A stretch of 64,000 nt of DNA from Begonia masoniana (taxonomy: Eukaryota; Streptophyta; Magnoliopsida; Cucurbitales; Begoniaceae). The notes beneath the pieces are model-generated. The model worked only from the letters and a program-made list of their open reading frames with translations. It did no database searches and was not told where the DNA came from. The stretch is from the NCBI GenBank assembly GCA_022432975.1, contig CM039516.1, positions 35,427,157 to 35,491,156 of the forward strand, written 5' to 3'. Below are positions 1 to 12,960 of the stretch, in pieces. Both the position numbers and the translations under genes were made by a program. Each line of letters starts with the position of its first letter. Position 1 is the first letter of the stretch.

Positions 1-395
1 CGCTTCGCTCTCGCCTCTGGTCGCCTCGCCTCGCTTCGCTCTCGCCTCTGGTCGCCTCGCCTCGCTTCGCTCTCGCCTCTGGTCGCCTCGCCTCGCTTCG
101 CTCTCAACTTAAAAACTAAACAACTACTCAGTGTTGTTTCTTTCCCGCAGCCAGACTTAGAAGCCCTAGTTCCCGCGCCGTCTCCGCTCTCGCTGCCTTT
201 CCTAGCGTTCGCCTGGTCGCCTCTGCTCTCGCTGCTCTGCTGCTCGCGCCGTCTCCATGCTGCCTCTGCTCGCGCCGTCTCCGCTCTCGCTGCCTCTGCT
301 CGCGCTCGCCTCGCTCTCGCCTCTGGTCGCCTCGCCTCGCTTCGCTCTCGCCTCTGGTCGCCTCGCCTCGCCTCTACTTGCTTGGTCAGAAATTT
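1..395. repeat. CT/CG-rich 31-bp tandem repeat
   Basis: A 31-bp unit built of cgcttcgctctcg and cctctggtcgcct segments is repeated at 1, 32, 63 and, partially, 94. Related copies return at about 300-375. The sequence between is a degenerate version (tctccgctctcgctgcc-type words). It is strongly strand-biased (C/T rich) and carries no convincing reading frame. It may be a minisatellite, or the CT-rich leader of a gene or element that starts outside the window. Confidence 0.7.
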
Positions 396-619
396 TTAAA
401 ATCCAATGTTTGATTGATCTTCTGTGACTTCAAAGGCCGGCGTTCTAACTTGATCAAAGCTCTTACCACTGGTACTCCTCATTTCAGATGCAAATTTTCC
501 GGTTCCTTTTCTTGTTGCAGATGTTGAGAAATTCTTTCAGCAATGCGATCTTGGTGGTTATCTTCGTACCTGCGAGTGCGAGTTGTTAGAATTGTTTTTT
601 TAAATTAAAAAAAAATAAA
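396..619 (+). other. unassigned stretch with exon-like segments
   Basis: Short open segments are visible in two frames. One, about 436-520, reads like coding sequence up to a TTTCAG-type site. Another, about 510-600, includes the residues DVEKFFQQCDLGGYLRTCE. I do not recognise the protein. It could be a captured gene fragment inside the hAT-like sequence that follows, or chance. Confidence 0.15.
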
Positions 620-745
620 ATGCATGGGAGGGAACCGGTTCCACCAGGGACTGGTTCCGGTTTCGGGAAATAAATTCCCGAAACCAACGGTCCGGGCCGG
701 TTCCAGCCCAGAACCGGCCCGAACCGGACCGTGCCCAGCCCTAGT
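620..745. mobile_element. hAT-like element terminus
   Basis: The block is rich in GGTTCC/GGCCGG words and ends in TGCCCAGCCCTA (732-743). This is the reverse complement of the TAGGGCTGGGCA ends common on plant hAT elements and their MITEs. Inside it, about 660-682, is a 9-bp stem (TTTCGGGAA/TTCCCGAAA). The opposite end of the element is not visible. Related sequence in opposite orientation starts at 11203. Confidence 0.45.
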
Positions 746-3001
746 CAAAATAGATGGAAGGAACAATCTTTGGTAGAGAAAGTTGTCGTCAGAAATCTAG
801 TCATGAGGGAGATAAGGATCTTGAAGTGCAAAGAGGTTTATAAACCAGACGAGAGATATCCTTTGGAATCGAGTCTGGACACCAAGAAACAATTGGCATT
901 GGAGTATACAGATGATTCAATGAGCCAAGTTAGGGTTTAAGATTTAAAGTATGTGAATGCTTGGTTTTTCAGATCGACCTTTACATATGCACCTCCTCCG
1001 AGCTCGATTCCGTTGCCACTAAATCTGTTGAAAAAGTGGGTGTCAACCTTCAATTTTGATGCACCTACAATGACCTGATTTTTCAGGGTCAAGAAAGAAA
1101 TTAAAATACTTATGATTTCACTTATATGTTTATTTAATCTTTCTTTTATTTCAACCAACCTTTTTCTATACTATATTCCATCAAAGCTTTTAAAACTTGC
1201 ATGTTCAGCATGGAAATGATAATGAATGGAGGAGAGAATTTTTATTTTTATCTAACATATTAGCAAAATTGTATAAAATTAAATAACCAATAATCAATTT
1301 GATTCTTTGGTAGTTAATTTTTTAAATATGAATTGATAACTAATAACTAGAAGATTGAGCAAATTGAAATAAAACTTTAAGTTAAGTAAGATTGAAAGTG
1401 AATGTTAAAGAAAAGAGTTTCAAAGATCATCTCAATATCTTGATTTAAATAACTTTAACTTAAACCAATAATTTATAGGTTTTTAAAACATTGATTAATT
1501 AATCTAAATCATTGCATTTGAATAGCGTAGATAAACCAATTATATAGAAAGAGAGATGAAAATGAAAACAAGTTTTTAAAAGAAATATTATAAATATTTT
1601 ATTTAAAAAAAAAAGACATGAGAAACTCTTAAACTCAAATTTCACAATTAAAAATATTCAATTTGTCAATATAAAATCGATTCATCAGAAATCAATACGA
1701 TATAAAAGGGGAGTGAATTAAGCTATTAAGATTTTTTTCATACTTAAACCTTGACTCATTTGCAAGTTTAAAGGATTAATTTCCCTCAATCACAATCAAT
1801 ATATTAGCTCTTATAAGCAATCAAATCAACAAGCAAGTAATGAGAGAGAGAGGGTGTTGAAAATAACAGTAGAGAGAATGAAAGGTAATTAATGTTTTAA
1901 CCTAGAGTGGCACGATTCAATTTGGTTTGGTTTCGGTGCAGAATCAAATAAAATCGTGAAATAATGGTTCCTATTATTTGAAACCGAAACCATGAGAATT
2001 GGAAACAAATTGTTGTTTCCAAAAATTAAATAAATAAATAATTTTTATTCAAATACATATATTTATTATTGATTTTTGACTCGTTTTATAGAGTTTGAGT
2101 CAGTTTTAACTAGAATTATGAATTATTTATAAGTTTGGGTTGGATTTGAACGAAATTTGAGTGAAATTTTTGACTCACGATTCAATTTGGTCGTCACATT
2201 TTTTAACACCAAAAACGATGAACAGGATTATTATCAACAATTCCTCTACTCGTAAAACAGTTTACACTTCATATGGTGGTCAGAATCATATCGAAATTGA
2301 ACTGAACTATTAGTTTTTGTTCGAACCACGATTTTGGTATGATTCTGCTCAATTCTAACCTCGAGGTTTAAAATAATCATGAGGCTTAATTTAATGTTTA
2401 AATTATCCAAAATTCAAATTAAAATATCATTACCCTAAAATTTAAAATTTAAATTGTTAATTATTCTATATTATACATGGCATGGTCTCTCTCATCTCAT
2501 TTTCAGGTCTCTCTCGTCTCATTTTCATGACATTTACGCAATTGACACACGTTTAGTAAAATGCTCCCAATGGCTTGCAGATCAACTTCATGGGTTTGAA
2601 TTTAGTCGTTTATTCAATCAATTTATTTGACTTGGTATCTCTTAAAAAATATTTATTTATTAATTTAATTCATCTATTATTACTTGGAAGTAAGATTTTA
2701 TTTTATTTTTTTTAAATATACAACAATTTTTCAGTGACGCTGCTACCTACTAATGATGAACAAATAACTCACCACAAAACTCGATCATATTTTACTTTTC
2801 CAAGTTTGAACAATTTCAATAGAACAAAAACAACTAAAGCAAAGAAACCATCCCTTGCCACATCTTATGGGTGTCCAAATCCACACCCAGTTATAAAAAA
2901 CAAAATGCTACGAGTAAAACAGAAAAGCATTATGGGTCTACTCATCTAAGTCGAAAATAATAATCCCAGTATAGAATCCAAACCACCAAACGAGGCCTTT
3001 T
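746..3001. other. AT-rich intergenic region
   Basis: There is no gene model. Reading frames at 731-940 and 2734-2949 are short, unsupported and resemble nothing I know. At about 1905-2365 the sequence begins gtggcacgattcaatttgg and ends with loosely inverted words (accacgattttggtatgatt), so it may be an old hAT-type MITE. The rest is AT-rich. Confidence 0.4.
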
Positions 3002-5700
3002 TCAGTTATCAGAGTTCACCCTCATCCTCCTCCCATCGACTGGCCTGTATCGAGGTCGGGCTGAATCACGTGGCTCAAATCGAGTGTCATACCTCTCCCC
3101 ATATCTTCTTGTATTTAGATTATCGCCCCTCCCCAATAATGACCGTCTCTTCACATCATTCTCAGATCTAGGCGAGTTTAATCTATGTATTTTGCTTGTA
3201 TTGTAAGACAATGGCTGAATTCCCTGCAGATCCTGTTCTGGAACAAATCCCACAGGCCGTTTGGATTCATCCATTCTTCTAAATGTGATTGATATTCTGT
3301 CAAAGAGTTTAAAGGGGCTAGAGATTTAGCAGGTGGTCAAAAATAACTTCAAAAACTAACAAATTTACACTATTTAAACTGCAAAAACTACCTCTTAGAG
3401 GGAACAGCAGGTACACAATGTTTGGCCACATCAGCTCCATTTCCATTTAAAACAAGAACAGATCTGCAATTAAACCACCGTCTATAAAATCTTTGCATTA
3501 CAAATTATAGAAAGGGATCCAGAATAAAATCTATGATGGTTAAAGCAAAACTTGCCAAACAAAGTCAAATCACAGAGTATAAACGTAAAATTATGAAAAG
3601 AATGAAACTTTTACTTACCCCATAGGCAGAGGAATTGAAGCTGTGCCGGAAAATTCACCAGGGCCAATAATCTCGAGTTTAGCTCCGAAGATAATATCAC
3701 ATTCACTAAGGAACGATACAGTGCAAAATGGCCGTACAAAATCATGGTTGTCGATATGAGGAGGGATGCAGTCTCCTTCGTCATAGATGTTGACAATGCA
3801 ACTATCGGGCACACATGATGGAGGAAGCACATGCCATTTAACCAGCCTCCTAATTATAACTTTAAAAAGACTGGGAATTGGATCCACATTTTCATTCTGA
3901 AGAATACCGGGCTGATTGCCATTTTTATCCTGCCGCCAAAATCAAAAGTTGTTAATTGTCATTCTTCTAATTCACGCTCTAAAGAACAAAGTGGGCTACT
4001 AGAAAGAACAAGACATTAAAAGAATATAAACATAGACCGAAAGAATAAGAAAAATAAAAACTCACAGTTGCATAATTGTAACAGCATCCAAATTGGATCG
4101 TTATACGTCCCTTACCCTTCATCCACTTTCTAGGAGCTGAAAAAGTACGTTCTGCAAGAAAGAAAGATGTTTATCTTAAAAAAAAAATCTATATAAATCT
4201 TCCAAAATCATTTGATGCAAGAACTCTTAAACCACACAATTTCACCCACATTATCACAAATAAGACCAATGATGCTTAAAGTTTCGGTACAATTTAATAA
4301 GAAGTATTAATACAGACCATGCAAATAAGATATTAAAATACACAACTAAAAGACTGGATGAAGTTACAAAATCAATTAGACGATTTTTGATATTTATGAA
4401 TCGTTCACGTTAATATAATTAATGTAATACAAACTATTAGGCGGCTTTTTAATTTCATGAATCCTCAAGCGAGCTAAACGCACATCAACAAATAAACCTG
4501 CTCAATTCAACACAGGAAATCTCAGTATAAAAGTATTTCAAGAACTGCCAGATCAACTAACCTCTAAATTCTCCCTTTTGCCCCATCTCCTGAAGTAAAT
4601 GGACATAATCAACTATCCTTTTCTGCTCTGCAGCACTGAACACACCTGTGTGAAGCTCCAGTCCTTCAAGAATGTTAACAATTTTTCCTTTAACCCGCTC
4701 CAAACATATGAAATCTTTTTTTCTCACAACGTTCATCAATCGGATATGCTCTCGTTGCTCCCTAGGGAGCGTTGGTTTTTCAACAACTTTTGAAACGGTC
4801 AAATTTCCTGATGAGGAATTAACATCAACAACACGTCTAGTCGATCCACATTCTTCTTCCTCTTCTTCTAACTCGTCTTCCTGGGCCATGTCAGCCCAAG
4901 ACATTCGAGATCCTGAGGTTGCAGTGCAAGGTGACTCAAATGCTAATTCAGTCGGGGAGGCTCCTGATTCGGGTAGAGTTTCAGATTTTTCATTTGCCTC
5001 ATCTTTCCAACTTCCTAATGAATTTGTTTCAGCCTCATCACTTCCGAGCGATTTTGAATCACAATTATCATGCTCACTACCTTTTATCTCATGCGTTTTG
5101 AACTTCTCATCTGAACGTTCGTCACCCATTTGTTCTGCAATTTCAAATCACAACTCCAATAAGATAAGTCAAACAAGGATAAAATACTATGGAATGAGAA
5201 ATATTCAGACTTTAAATAAGAAATATTACTAAATGGATAGAAAAAGTAACGATTTTTACAAATATCAGTAAAAAAAAAAACGATCTTTACGACATTTAAT
5301 GTTCCATTCTCTAAATTGAAACAGGTAATGTTTCCCAAAAACGAGGATCAAACAGAAGTCCTCAATCTTCCCATACAAAATCATTCAGAACCTCAAACCC
5401 TTCACAGAACTCCGAATTGGCCCTATCGATGAAGTCGCCCAAGATTACCAAAAGTAAAGAAAACAAAAATCGCTTCGCCTTCTTCCCCAAATGTAATCGT
5501 AAACAACCCGAATAAAGAAACACAAATATACCTGTGCCGATGGATCGGACACGATCTGAGAGACGCCGGGAGCAATCATGGCAGAGATCTTTAGAAAGGA
5601 AGGGAAGCCAAGTGGTAAGAAACTCGGATGCGATTTTTAGCTCAGAGGGTTGGTACGAAGCAGGAAGGGAATCGTCGGGTTTGATTTCGCTGTCAGCCAT
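3002..5700 (-). CDS. ALKBH9-type RNA N6-methyladenosine demethylase (2OG/Fe(II) dioxygenase), with a frame break
   Basis: Six exons with GT-AG introns: 5700-5532, 5134-4562, 4152-4066, 3929-3619, 3463-3392, 3296-3002, for about 501 aa. The N-terminal third is acidic and Ser/Glu-rich. The AlkB fold follows: RKWMKGKGR (substrate lid region), PHIDNHDF giving the HxD iron ligands at about residues 334/336, the distal His in AKHCVPAVP at about 395, and SITFRRMDESKRP with the 2-oxoglutarate-binding Arg. The C-terminal tail is Arg-rich. The closest family I know is plant ALKBH9, whose Arabidopsis member ALKBH9B removes m6A from RNA. Oddity: exon 2 ends one base into a codon, but exon 3 needs five T where the genome has six (A-run 4140-4145 on the plus strand). 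The predicted mRNA therefore shifts frame and soon meets a stop. This could be a consensus error or an inactive allele. The 5' end uses the first Met of exon 1; exon 2 has a second in-frame Met at 5129. Confidence 0.88.
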
Positions 5701-7583
5701 GGAAAATCAACTCCGATTGAGGACGTCGGCCGTGGCAATCGCAGTAGAAGTACGAACGAGAATAGGAAAGCGGAGTAATAGACAGATGAGGTTTTGTGGA
5801 GGAAGAGGAGTTTCGTGAATCCAAAGCTAGGTGTTTACGTAATATAAATGGGCACTTAAGGGTATTTTAGGTTTTTCCTCTAGGCATTTAGTACCTTCTT
5901 TCCTTAATTGATACGAGTAATTTAGTACTAAATAATTTTATACTTTCATGTCTCATTAATTCCTTATTAGTAGAATAAATATGATAAATTATTTATATCA
6001 ATTAATGAATAAAAAATAAATATCTTATAAGAAATATTAGAGTTCATAATTAATATTATTTTAAAATTTGTTAAGTTTATTTTTTAATTTTTACTTCTTA
6101 ATTTTAAAAACATTGATTGATGCAATTAATGTAATAAATTATAAATAATTATATAAATAAATATTCGTTGGAGTAAAAATAAAAAATTATTATTTTTATG
6201 GTAGTAGAATATGTGACTTGAACTTTAAGAATTTGAAACGAATTTTGGGACATGTTTTGGGGGACCAAAAGGACAACTATCTTAATCAAAAATGTCATGT
6301 CAATAAGAGTGCAAATATCTAGAATATCTTTCAAGCAGGACAAGTCATGAAATTTAAGAGATTTTTTTTTTTCTTTTAAAAGCCAATATTAGATTATATC
6401 AAAAAGAGGAATAAGGTGATAAAAAGAATGAACAAACACTCTAAAGTCACTCTTTTTTTCGTGAAAAAGAAACAAACTTGACCGTGAAATTTCTTTTTTT
6501 GAGTTTTAAAAATAAAAATAAATGAATTTTATCAAAAAAGATTGAAATTGATAAAAACTCTAAAATTGACCTTTTTTTTTTGTTTTATAAAATAAAAAAC
6601 ACAAAAATTTAATGACTTTTTTTTTTTTTTTTTTGGCGAGTGGTTTTATGAGACGAAACCAATTTGACCATAAAAAACTAAATGGGTAAACAAACTTGAC
6701 CGCAAAAAACCTAAGACAAATAAGAACCTATTTAAACTCAATCTCAGATACCAGATGATACGACCAACATACGAGAAATCGAAGAAACCCGACCCACAAA
6801 GAAATCAAATCGACCAAGAAATAAAAATAGGTTCATAAGAGAAACATTGATCCAAGTTTTACATATTGAAAACGAGAATCAAAAGTTTAGACGCCACACT
6901 TAAGAAATAGCCGAGGAGAATGATAAAATCCGATTTGAACACCACAATAAAAAATTTGGTAAGTTCAAAAAGCTTACGAACTTCACAAGAAAAATCTTAA
7001 TAAGTTCAAAAGGTTCGTCAACAATATTGGAGAACTCTAATTTTTTGGTCTTTCTTGAACATTGAATGAATCTCTTAATATTGTGGCGTTCTTATTTCTT
7101 TGACGATTCAGCGTCAGGGTAAGGACTTGTTGATGACATGTTGTCTATGCCTTATCGACCATTAACATGCATACTAAATAATGTGCACATTTGTCTCTTC
7201 TAAATTCTAATCCCCACTACTAGGATGTTAACATTTCAACGGTTTTAGATGTCAAACATCTCTTTGTATGCATCAGTTTCACAAAAAAGCTTACCCGAAT
7301 ATCACGAGGGCACAATAGATTTGTGTTGTGTTGGTAGGAACATTTGATAGGAACAATGCTCCAAGAGTTGTCATCCTCTCACAATAAACAGGAAGATTTT
7401 TAAGTTATCAATTCTAAAATGAAGAAATTAAGGCATCCACTGTCTATTTTATGGAGATAAAGCATGATCTTTGCCTGCATCAAACTCTTGCAATTCTTCA
7501 GCCAGCATTGCACAATATGGAGAACTGAAATAAAAGGCGAAGACCCGGGAAAGATTTATCGATCTGAGGCCTTCATCCAGTGG
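5701..7583. other. intergenic, 5' side of the ALKBH9-type gene
   Basis: About 5701-5830 is probably 5' UTR and core promoter of the minus-strand dioxygenase gene. 5830-7400 is AT-rich with many homopolymer A/T tracts (for example 6360-6370 and 6610-6633) and no coding signal. About 7400-7583 is likely the 3' UTR of the zinc-finger gene. Confidence 0.5.
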
Positions 7584-10500
7584 CTACATGGCATCCACTG
7601 ACTGAGCAAGTGCATCTCTTTGAGTTTTACACCTGTGGCAAACGTTGCTTCAACATTTAACACAAGCCATTCTCTTTTAAAACTCAATAAAGAATAATTT
7701 TATGATGATTTTTCTGGTCTGGTCGCGAGTACTTCACTAATCACATATGATCCCACATTTGGAACCAACTACGCTTAAAATGACCAAACAGGAGTCTTAC
7801 TAGTTCAGTTACCCCTCGAGATTTCATTAAAGCATCACTATCAAATTAAAGTGTGAGTTTGATGACTTTCAGCACATCAAAATCGTGCGTATATTAGAGA
7901 AATTAAGTACTAAGACCGAAACCTGTTGCACTGTGCTCGTGATGCATAATTATGATTGTTGCAGTTCATGCACATCCAATCCCCATCACGCCACTGCTTT
8001 GCTCTGCAAAATGTAATCAGAATGCTATAATTCCACTGCCTCCTATCAACCATTCAAATTACAGGCATAGGCAGTCTAAAGACAGTACTCTCAACGCTGA
8101 GCACTGCAAACATGGATTTATTAGTCGAAGAAAACAAAAGAACTCTGCGACCAAAAGCTTTTTCAGTTTGGTTCATTCGGTACATTTGTTATAAAAATAT
8201 ATAGAAATAGCAGTTCATGTGATATCAAAACAGAAAAGGAGCACAAATCGTAAATCTTCAAACCGACGGTACTTGCTTGGTGTTAAAAAATATATAATTG
8301 AATAAATTATTCTTAACCCAAACTTTCAATTTTAAAAAATCCACATGTAATGACCAGTAAAAAATAAATTGGCTTACATTTTAGAGGGAGCGTTAAAAAA
8401 AAAAAAAAAAAAAAAAAAACTGGTTAAATTATTCTCAACCTACAAGTTTAAACTTTTGCAATCATTGGTAATCTATCGGTTGTAAAACAAAAATAAATTT
8501 CAGAAAGAAACGATTAAACAGTCATCATACACTTTCGACTGTACATGAGGCAATATCTAATTCCTATTATAAGTAGGAACAATTCATAAACTGTGCTAAA
8601 TAGTAGTGAACACAAGTAAAGGCAGACACGTTGAATCGAGCTATCGTCTTCAAAAAGATATGCTAAATATAAACTATGCAAAAACAATTTGGGTAAGATT
8701 TGAACAAAATAAGCAAAGTACAAAGTCATAGAAAGTACTACAACCACAGAAAACAAAGGAGAAGATATAAAAAAGAAGCATCTCGTTACCCTTTTCCAAG
8801 GAGTGAAGATGCAGTGGCTTGCTGTGTAAACTGCAAAGGCAATTGCAAACTTGGGGCTAAAGGAGTGCCTACACCGGAAAAGGAGGCATATAATCCCATA
8901 TTGGGATCTCCAAACGGTCTCGCCATATGCTCAAAACCTGGGTAAGAATGCTGCAAGCCATTTATTCTGAACGTCAGAAGAAAAAGAATAGAAGCGGTCT
9001 AGTAATCCTATCAAATAAGAGTGAATGTGCTGAAAAAAGGCAAAAAAAAAAAACACTGAATTTCATTTTGAAAAGGCCAAGAAACAAAAAAGTTTGAATT
9101 CAAACCTGTCCAACATTTGGTCTCTTGTTATCTAAGTCATGGACGAGCTCCTCAGAAGCTAACCTTTTTGTTCCAAGCGCTTATGTGCCAACAAAAATGG
9201 AGGACGATTTCAGCAGGACAAATATATTTTGGCAGTCGACTATATTATATAAAATTTGATTCAAGGGGCAACAAAAATAATCTGAAATTTTAGAACATAA
9301 CACAGTGGAAAAGAAATTTGTCTTCACATACAAAAAGTCATAAATCGATAAAGCATTATGAGTTACGTAGGCACCTGGAGGAAACGCGTTGCACTTTTTG
9401 CACTGCAAAAAAAAAAAAAGTATCAGCAAAACTAAGAATCAGCCATGATATAAATAGGCATTCTTTGCAGAATTTATCTGTTCCAAAAGGAAATTTTAAG
9501 TCAACTGATATGCACTGGTGGTTTTATCATTTTATCCTACCTGCGCCCGTGAAGAATAATTATGGAACCCGCACTTGCAAATCCAATCACCATTCCGCCA
9601 ACTTTTAGGAATAGCAAGAAGCTGATTCAGAGGATTTGGATATGGAAGAGGAGAACTACCACCTAAAGGCCAAGCTGAAGGAGGGATGACTCCACACTTA
9701 TCAGGGCCTCCTAAAGACCAGGCAGAGCTCAGAGGAAGCGGCTGCTGGAGACCACTACCATCACCATTTGGCCGGACATGCATCTTCAGATCTAAGAGGC
9801 TGGGACTCCTAGCAGAATAGTGTGAAAAGGCAGGAAAAGCAGCTCCATGCAATGCGATGGCTGGAATTGCAGCAATCTCCTTCGGTTGGCCGCACTTTTT
9901 GCACTTTTCTCGCGATGCATAATTGTTGTTAGTGCAACCTAGTGATCCATTGTCAAACACACCCAACCCACAAGGCAGCCCAGCCAAGTATACGCACACC
10001 AAGAAGTGCATCCAATACCAAACACATACAAAAAACACAAACCACTCTAATTGATTGCATGCTCCCAAAACCGAACACGATAAAATAGATACACAATCAG
10101 CAGAAATAATCTCAATTTGAAGCGAATGACACTGATGAGCGGGATAATTCCCTAGGTTCTGGCATTCAATCACACCCGTCTACATGAAAACAACTAATAT
10201 TGGCCTGTTAAATCTATAGGTTGGTAATACAATGAGTTTCCTTCGATTAGAATGGCTGCAGTAAATACTTCCATCACCTCTAAACTAAATGCAGCAGTCA
10301 ATGAAACAAGTTGAAGTTCTGAAAAGCTAAAAAAATTAATAACTTTGTACCACCAAAATCTGTAATCCGAAATATTTCACCCGCAACTCCAAATCATAAG
10401 CAAAATCATTAGATTCCCTATCTACTTATTCTAGAATTCTATTGCAGGGGGGAAAGCATCAAGTGAATTACTAAATCCTACTGAAGAGAATGACCGGATA

Positions 10501-10730
10501 ATTAAATCCCAGTGCATAAAAACAAAAGCAACGTAAGAGTGAGGAAGATGTGTTGGAAGCTAACCTGTGCAGATCCAGTCTCCGATTCGAGGGAGCCATT
10601 TAGAGTCAGCTGGGGTTTTGTTATCAACCAGAAGGCGAGGCTGCTTACATCTGTTACAGAACGATCTGAAAGCGTAGTTTCTGTTCTTGCAGCCACTGCA
10701 CTCCCAATCTCCTTCTCTCCCTTCACCCAT
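7584..10730 (-). CDS. RanBP2-type zinc-finger protein (four fingers)
   Basis: Seven exons: 10730-10565, 9938-9541, 9402-9375, 9179-9106, 8950-8790, 8003-7923, 7632-7584. All junctions are GT-AG and in phase, giving 957 nt and 318 aa ending in TAG. The fingers follow the W-x-C...N...C-x2-C pattern. Finger 1 has Cys 11/14/25/28, finger 2 has 54/57/68/71, finger 3 has 176/178/189/192 with an unusually short first pair (C-x-C), and finger 4 has 287/290/301/304. Finger 3 is split by intron 2 and finger 4 by intron 6. The linker is rich in Pro, Ser and Leu. RanBP2-type fingers of this form commonly bind single-stranded RNA or ubiquitin. The layout matches an uncharacterised conserved plant family (Arabidopsis At1g67325-like, from memory). 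RNA binding is inference. The Met of exon 1 is chosen because finger 1 follows immediately. Confidence 0.9.
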
Positions 10731-11060
10731 CACAACAATCTATATACTTCTGATCTTCACAAAATGAAACTCTTCCCGCCTTTTCAAGGGTCAGAAGCCA
10801 TCGCTTAAGCTTCTGCTTTCAGTCATTTACCGCAGGTTTTCACAAAGAAATAGCAAAAAGTTCGGAGAAATACCCCCCAAATGGTAGGCGATAGCGATGA
10901 AGCTTTTGATGGCTGAAATTCGGATGGGCTCGTTTGGACGGTAAAAGCTTCGTTTGTTCGTGTGTAAAGAGAGAGGATCAAGCGGGAAGTGTCCATGGGT
11001 TCGTCTTCCTCACTTAGATTAAACGTTTCAGGCCCAAAGAGTATCCATCACCCAGATTGT
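10731..11060 (-). promoter_or_regulatory. 5' flank of the RanBP2-type gene with site II-like motifs
   Basis: Upstream of the start codon lie GGCCCA at 11031-11036 (TGGGCC on the gene strand) and TGGGCT at 10925-10930. Both fit the plant site II element TGGGCC/T found in promoters of ribosomal, mitochondrial and other growth-related genes. No clear TATA box was chosen. Confidence 0.3.
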
Positions 11061-11202
11061 CTGGTTTAACATCTCACTCTCTCTCAGGCTGTACAAAATC
11101 TAACCGACCCGAACCATAAATGTAGTACGTTATGGTTTTGATTAAATTTTAAACATGAGACTAATAAAAAATTTCAATTCAGTTTCCGTTTCTAATAGTT
11201 AG

Positions 11203-12960
11203 GGCTGGGCATAGTTTGGGTCAGTTTTGGAGCCGACCTGAACCGAACCAATCGATTTTTGGTTCCAAAATTGAAAATCGACCCACAATAGTGCCTCAAC
11301 CAACTCGAACCAAACCAAGAATCGGTTCGGTTCGGGTCAGTTGAGGTTCAGTTCCGAGGACAATTTTTTTTAAACACATTAAATATAATAATTTATCCTA
11401 AAAAATACATCCTTAAATATATGAATTTACCCAACAAAAAAATACATCTTTTAATATCAAATAAAAGTCAAAAAAAAAAATTATACAACAATTCTAATAT
11501 TCTATATCAAATCCAACCAAAGGACAATTAAAAATAGAATTAAAGTCAACATAATGATATAAACTATATCCAACTAAAGATAAAATCCAAATAACAATGC
11601 AAATGACATCCATTAAACCAATCAAAGATAAAATTAAGCTCTATATAATGATATAAACTATATCCAATTAAAATCCATATAAACTGTATCCAAATAAACT
11701 GAATCTACATACAATCCACCCGACATCCATGAATCACAAAAGTAGAGTATCTAAATATCATCGACAAGTCGACCACTGCACCACACTCCAGACTATATCT
11801 GAAAAAAAAAAAAAAGCATTCTAATTCCAATTCAATCTATTCTATGAAGATAAAAGAGATTAAAAAAAAAAAAAAGAGTAGATTTAAAATTCAATAATAG
11901 TTGGTAAATCTTTATTTTCTTTTTCATTTCTATGATTGTTAGTAACAATTTCTGGACAAAACAAAATACATTAGTAAAGAGTTGAGATTTAAGAAGTCAA
12001 AGAAAATAAATTATTACGCAACGTACCTATGTCAATAGTTTCATAGTAATCTATTGGCTCAGTCATATTTGGAGTTTTGGAACGAATTCAACTTTGAGTA
12101 CAAATAATAGCTTCAACTGTCGTCGATAATAGGAAGATAGGTACGGGATAAATCAACAATACGACTACCACAACTAAATGTTGACTCCGAAGCGACAGTA
12201 GAAATAGGAATAATCAATACATCTCTTGCTATTTGACTCAAAATTGGATACTTATGCAATTTCATTTTCCATCATGCTAAAATGTTTTAATTGTCCGAGT
12301 ATTTTTCAACTTTATCACTCAAATACTCATCAATTTCAGACATATTACTTGAAGTATCATAGTCAAGCGAATTGTCAAACTACGTAGGGAGGACAAGAGT
12401 AGTAGTCCGGTGGATTTGCAATAATACTTGAACTCGATAACTCATCCACATTTGTACTCCAAATATAATCTTTTCATTACTGCCTCTATTTGTTTCATGA
12501 ATTCTCCAGCTTGTTCATTACCTAGCAAAATGCTGATACAATATTTTAAAATTTTGATTTGTTTCTTGGATCAAGTAGAACAAGACAAGAGAATTGATCT
12601 TGTTAAAACTTCCTCAATATTTGTGAAACTTGTTTAACATTCCAAGAGTCGTTCTTCTCAAAACACATTATCACATTTTACATATTGTTGGATGGTTATC
12701 TTCACCTTGCATACTTCAATAACACACAAATTTGAGGTAATATACAATGACACAGAAACTTTGACATTTGTGTTATAAAACACCTTCAAGAACTTGCGAA
12801 ATTCTCGAATGTTAGCCAAATCTTCGTTTGTAGGAGGTCCTTCCTCTCCCATGTCCAATACAAAATTCGTATAACATTCTCCTAATTTTTCAAAGGCTTT
12901 CCTATACTTTTCAGCATTCTCTAACATCAGGTACATGGAGTTAGCCAGCCCGCTTGACAT
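11203..12960 (-). mobile_element. decayed hAT transposon (RICESLEEPER-like)
   Basis: The left end carries TAGGGCTGGGCA at 11203-11214, followed by GGTTC/GAACC-rich sequence typical of plant hAT subterminal regions. Minus-strand transposase remains follow to 12960. The matching right terminus and an 8-bp target duplication could not be found, so the outer limit on the right is only the end of recognisable coding sequence. Confidence 0.6.
12100..12960 (-). pseudogene. hAT transposase remnant
   Basis: From 12960 downward the minus strand encodes a block with FEKLGECY, then an FRKFLKVFYNTNVKVSVSLY segment. This matches the region before the dimerisation domain in BED-zinc-finger RICESLEEPER-type transposases. 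At about 12270-12120 lies YPILSQIARDVL and then VASESTFSCGSRIVD, the hallmark hAT C-terminal dimerisation motif. Stops and frame changes between about 12650 and 12290 break the gene. The N-terminal BED finger and the first catalytic part are missing. It cannot encode an active transposase. Confidence 0.8.

Noticed and set aside
4672..5232. Long plus-strand open frame opposite the dioxygenase gene
   Set aside because: It is the antisense of exon 2, whose own frame has family-conserved residues and splice sites. Ser-rich composition is the mirror of the Glu/Asp-rich exon.
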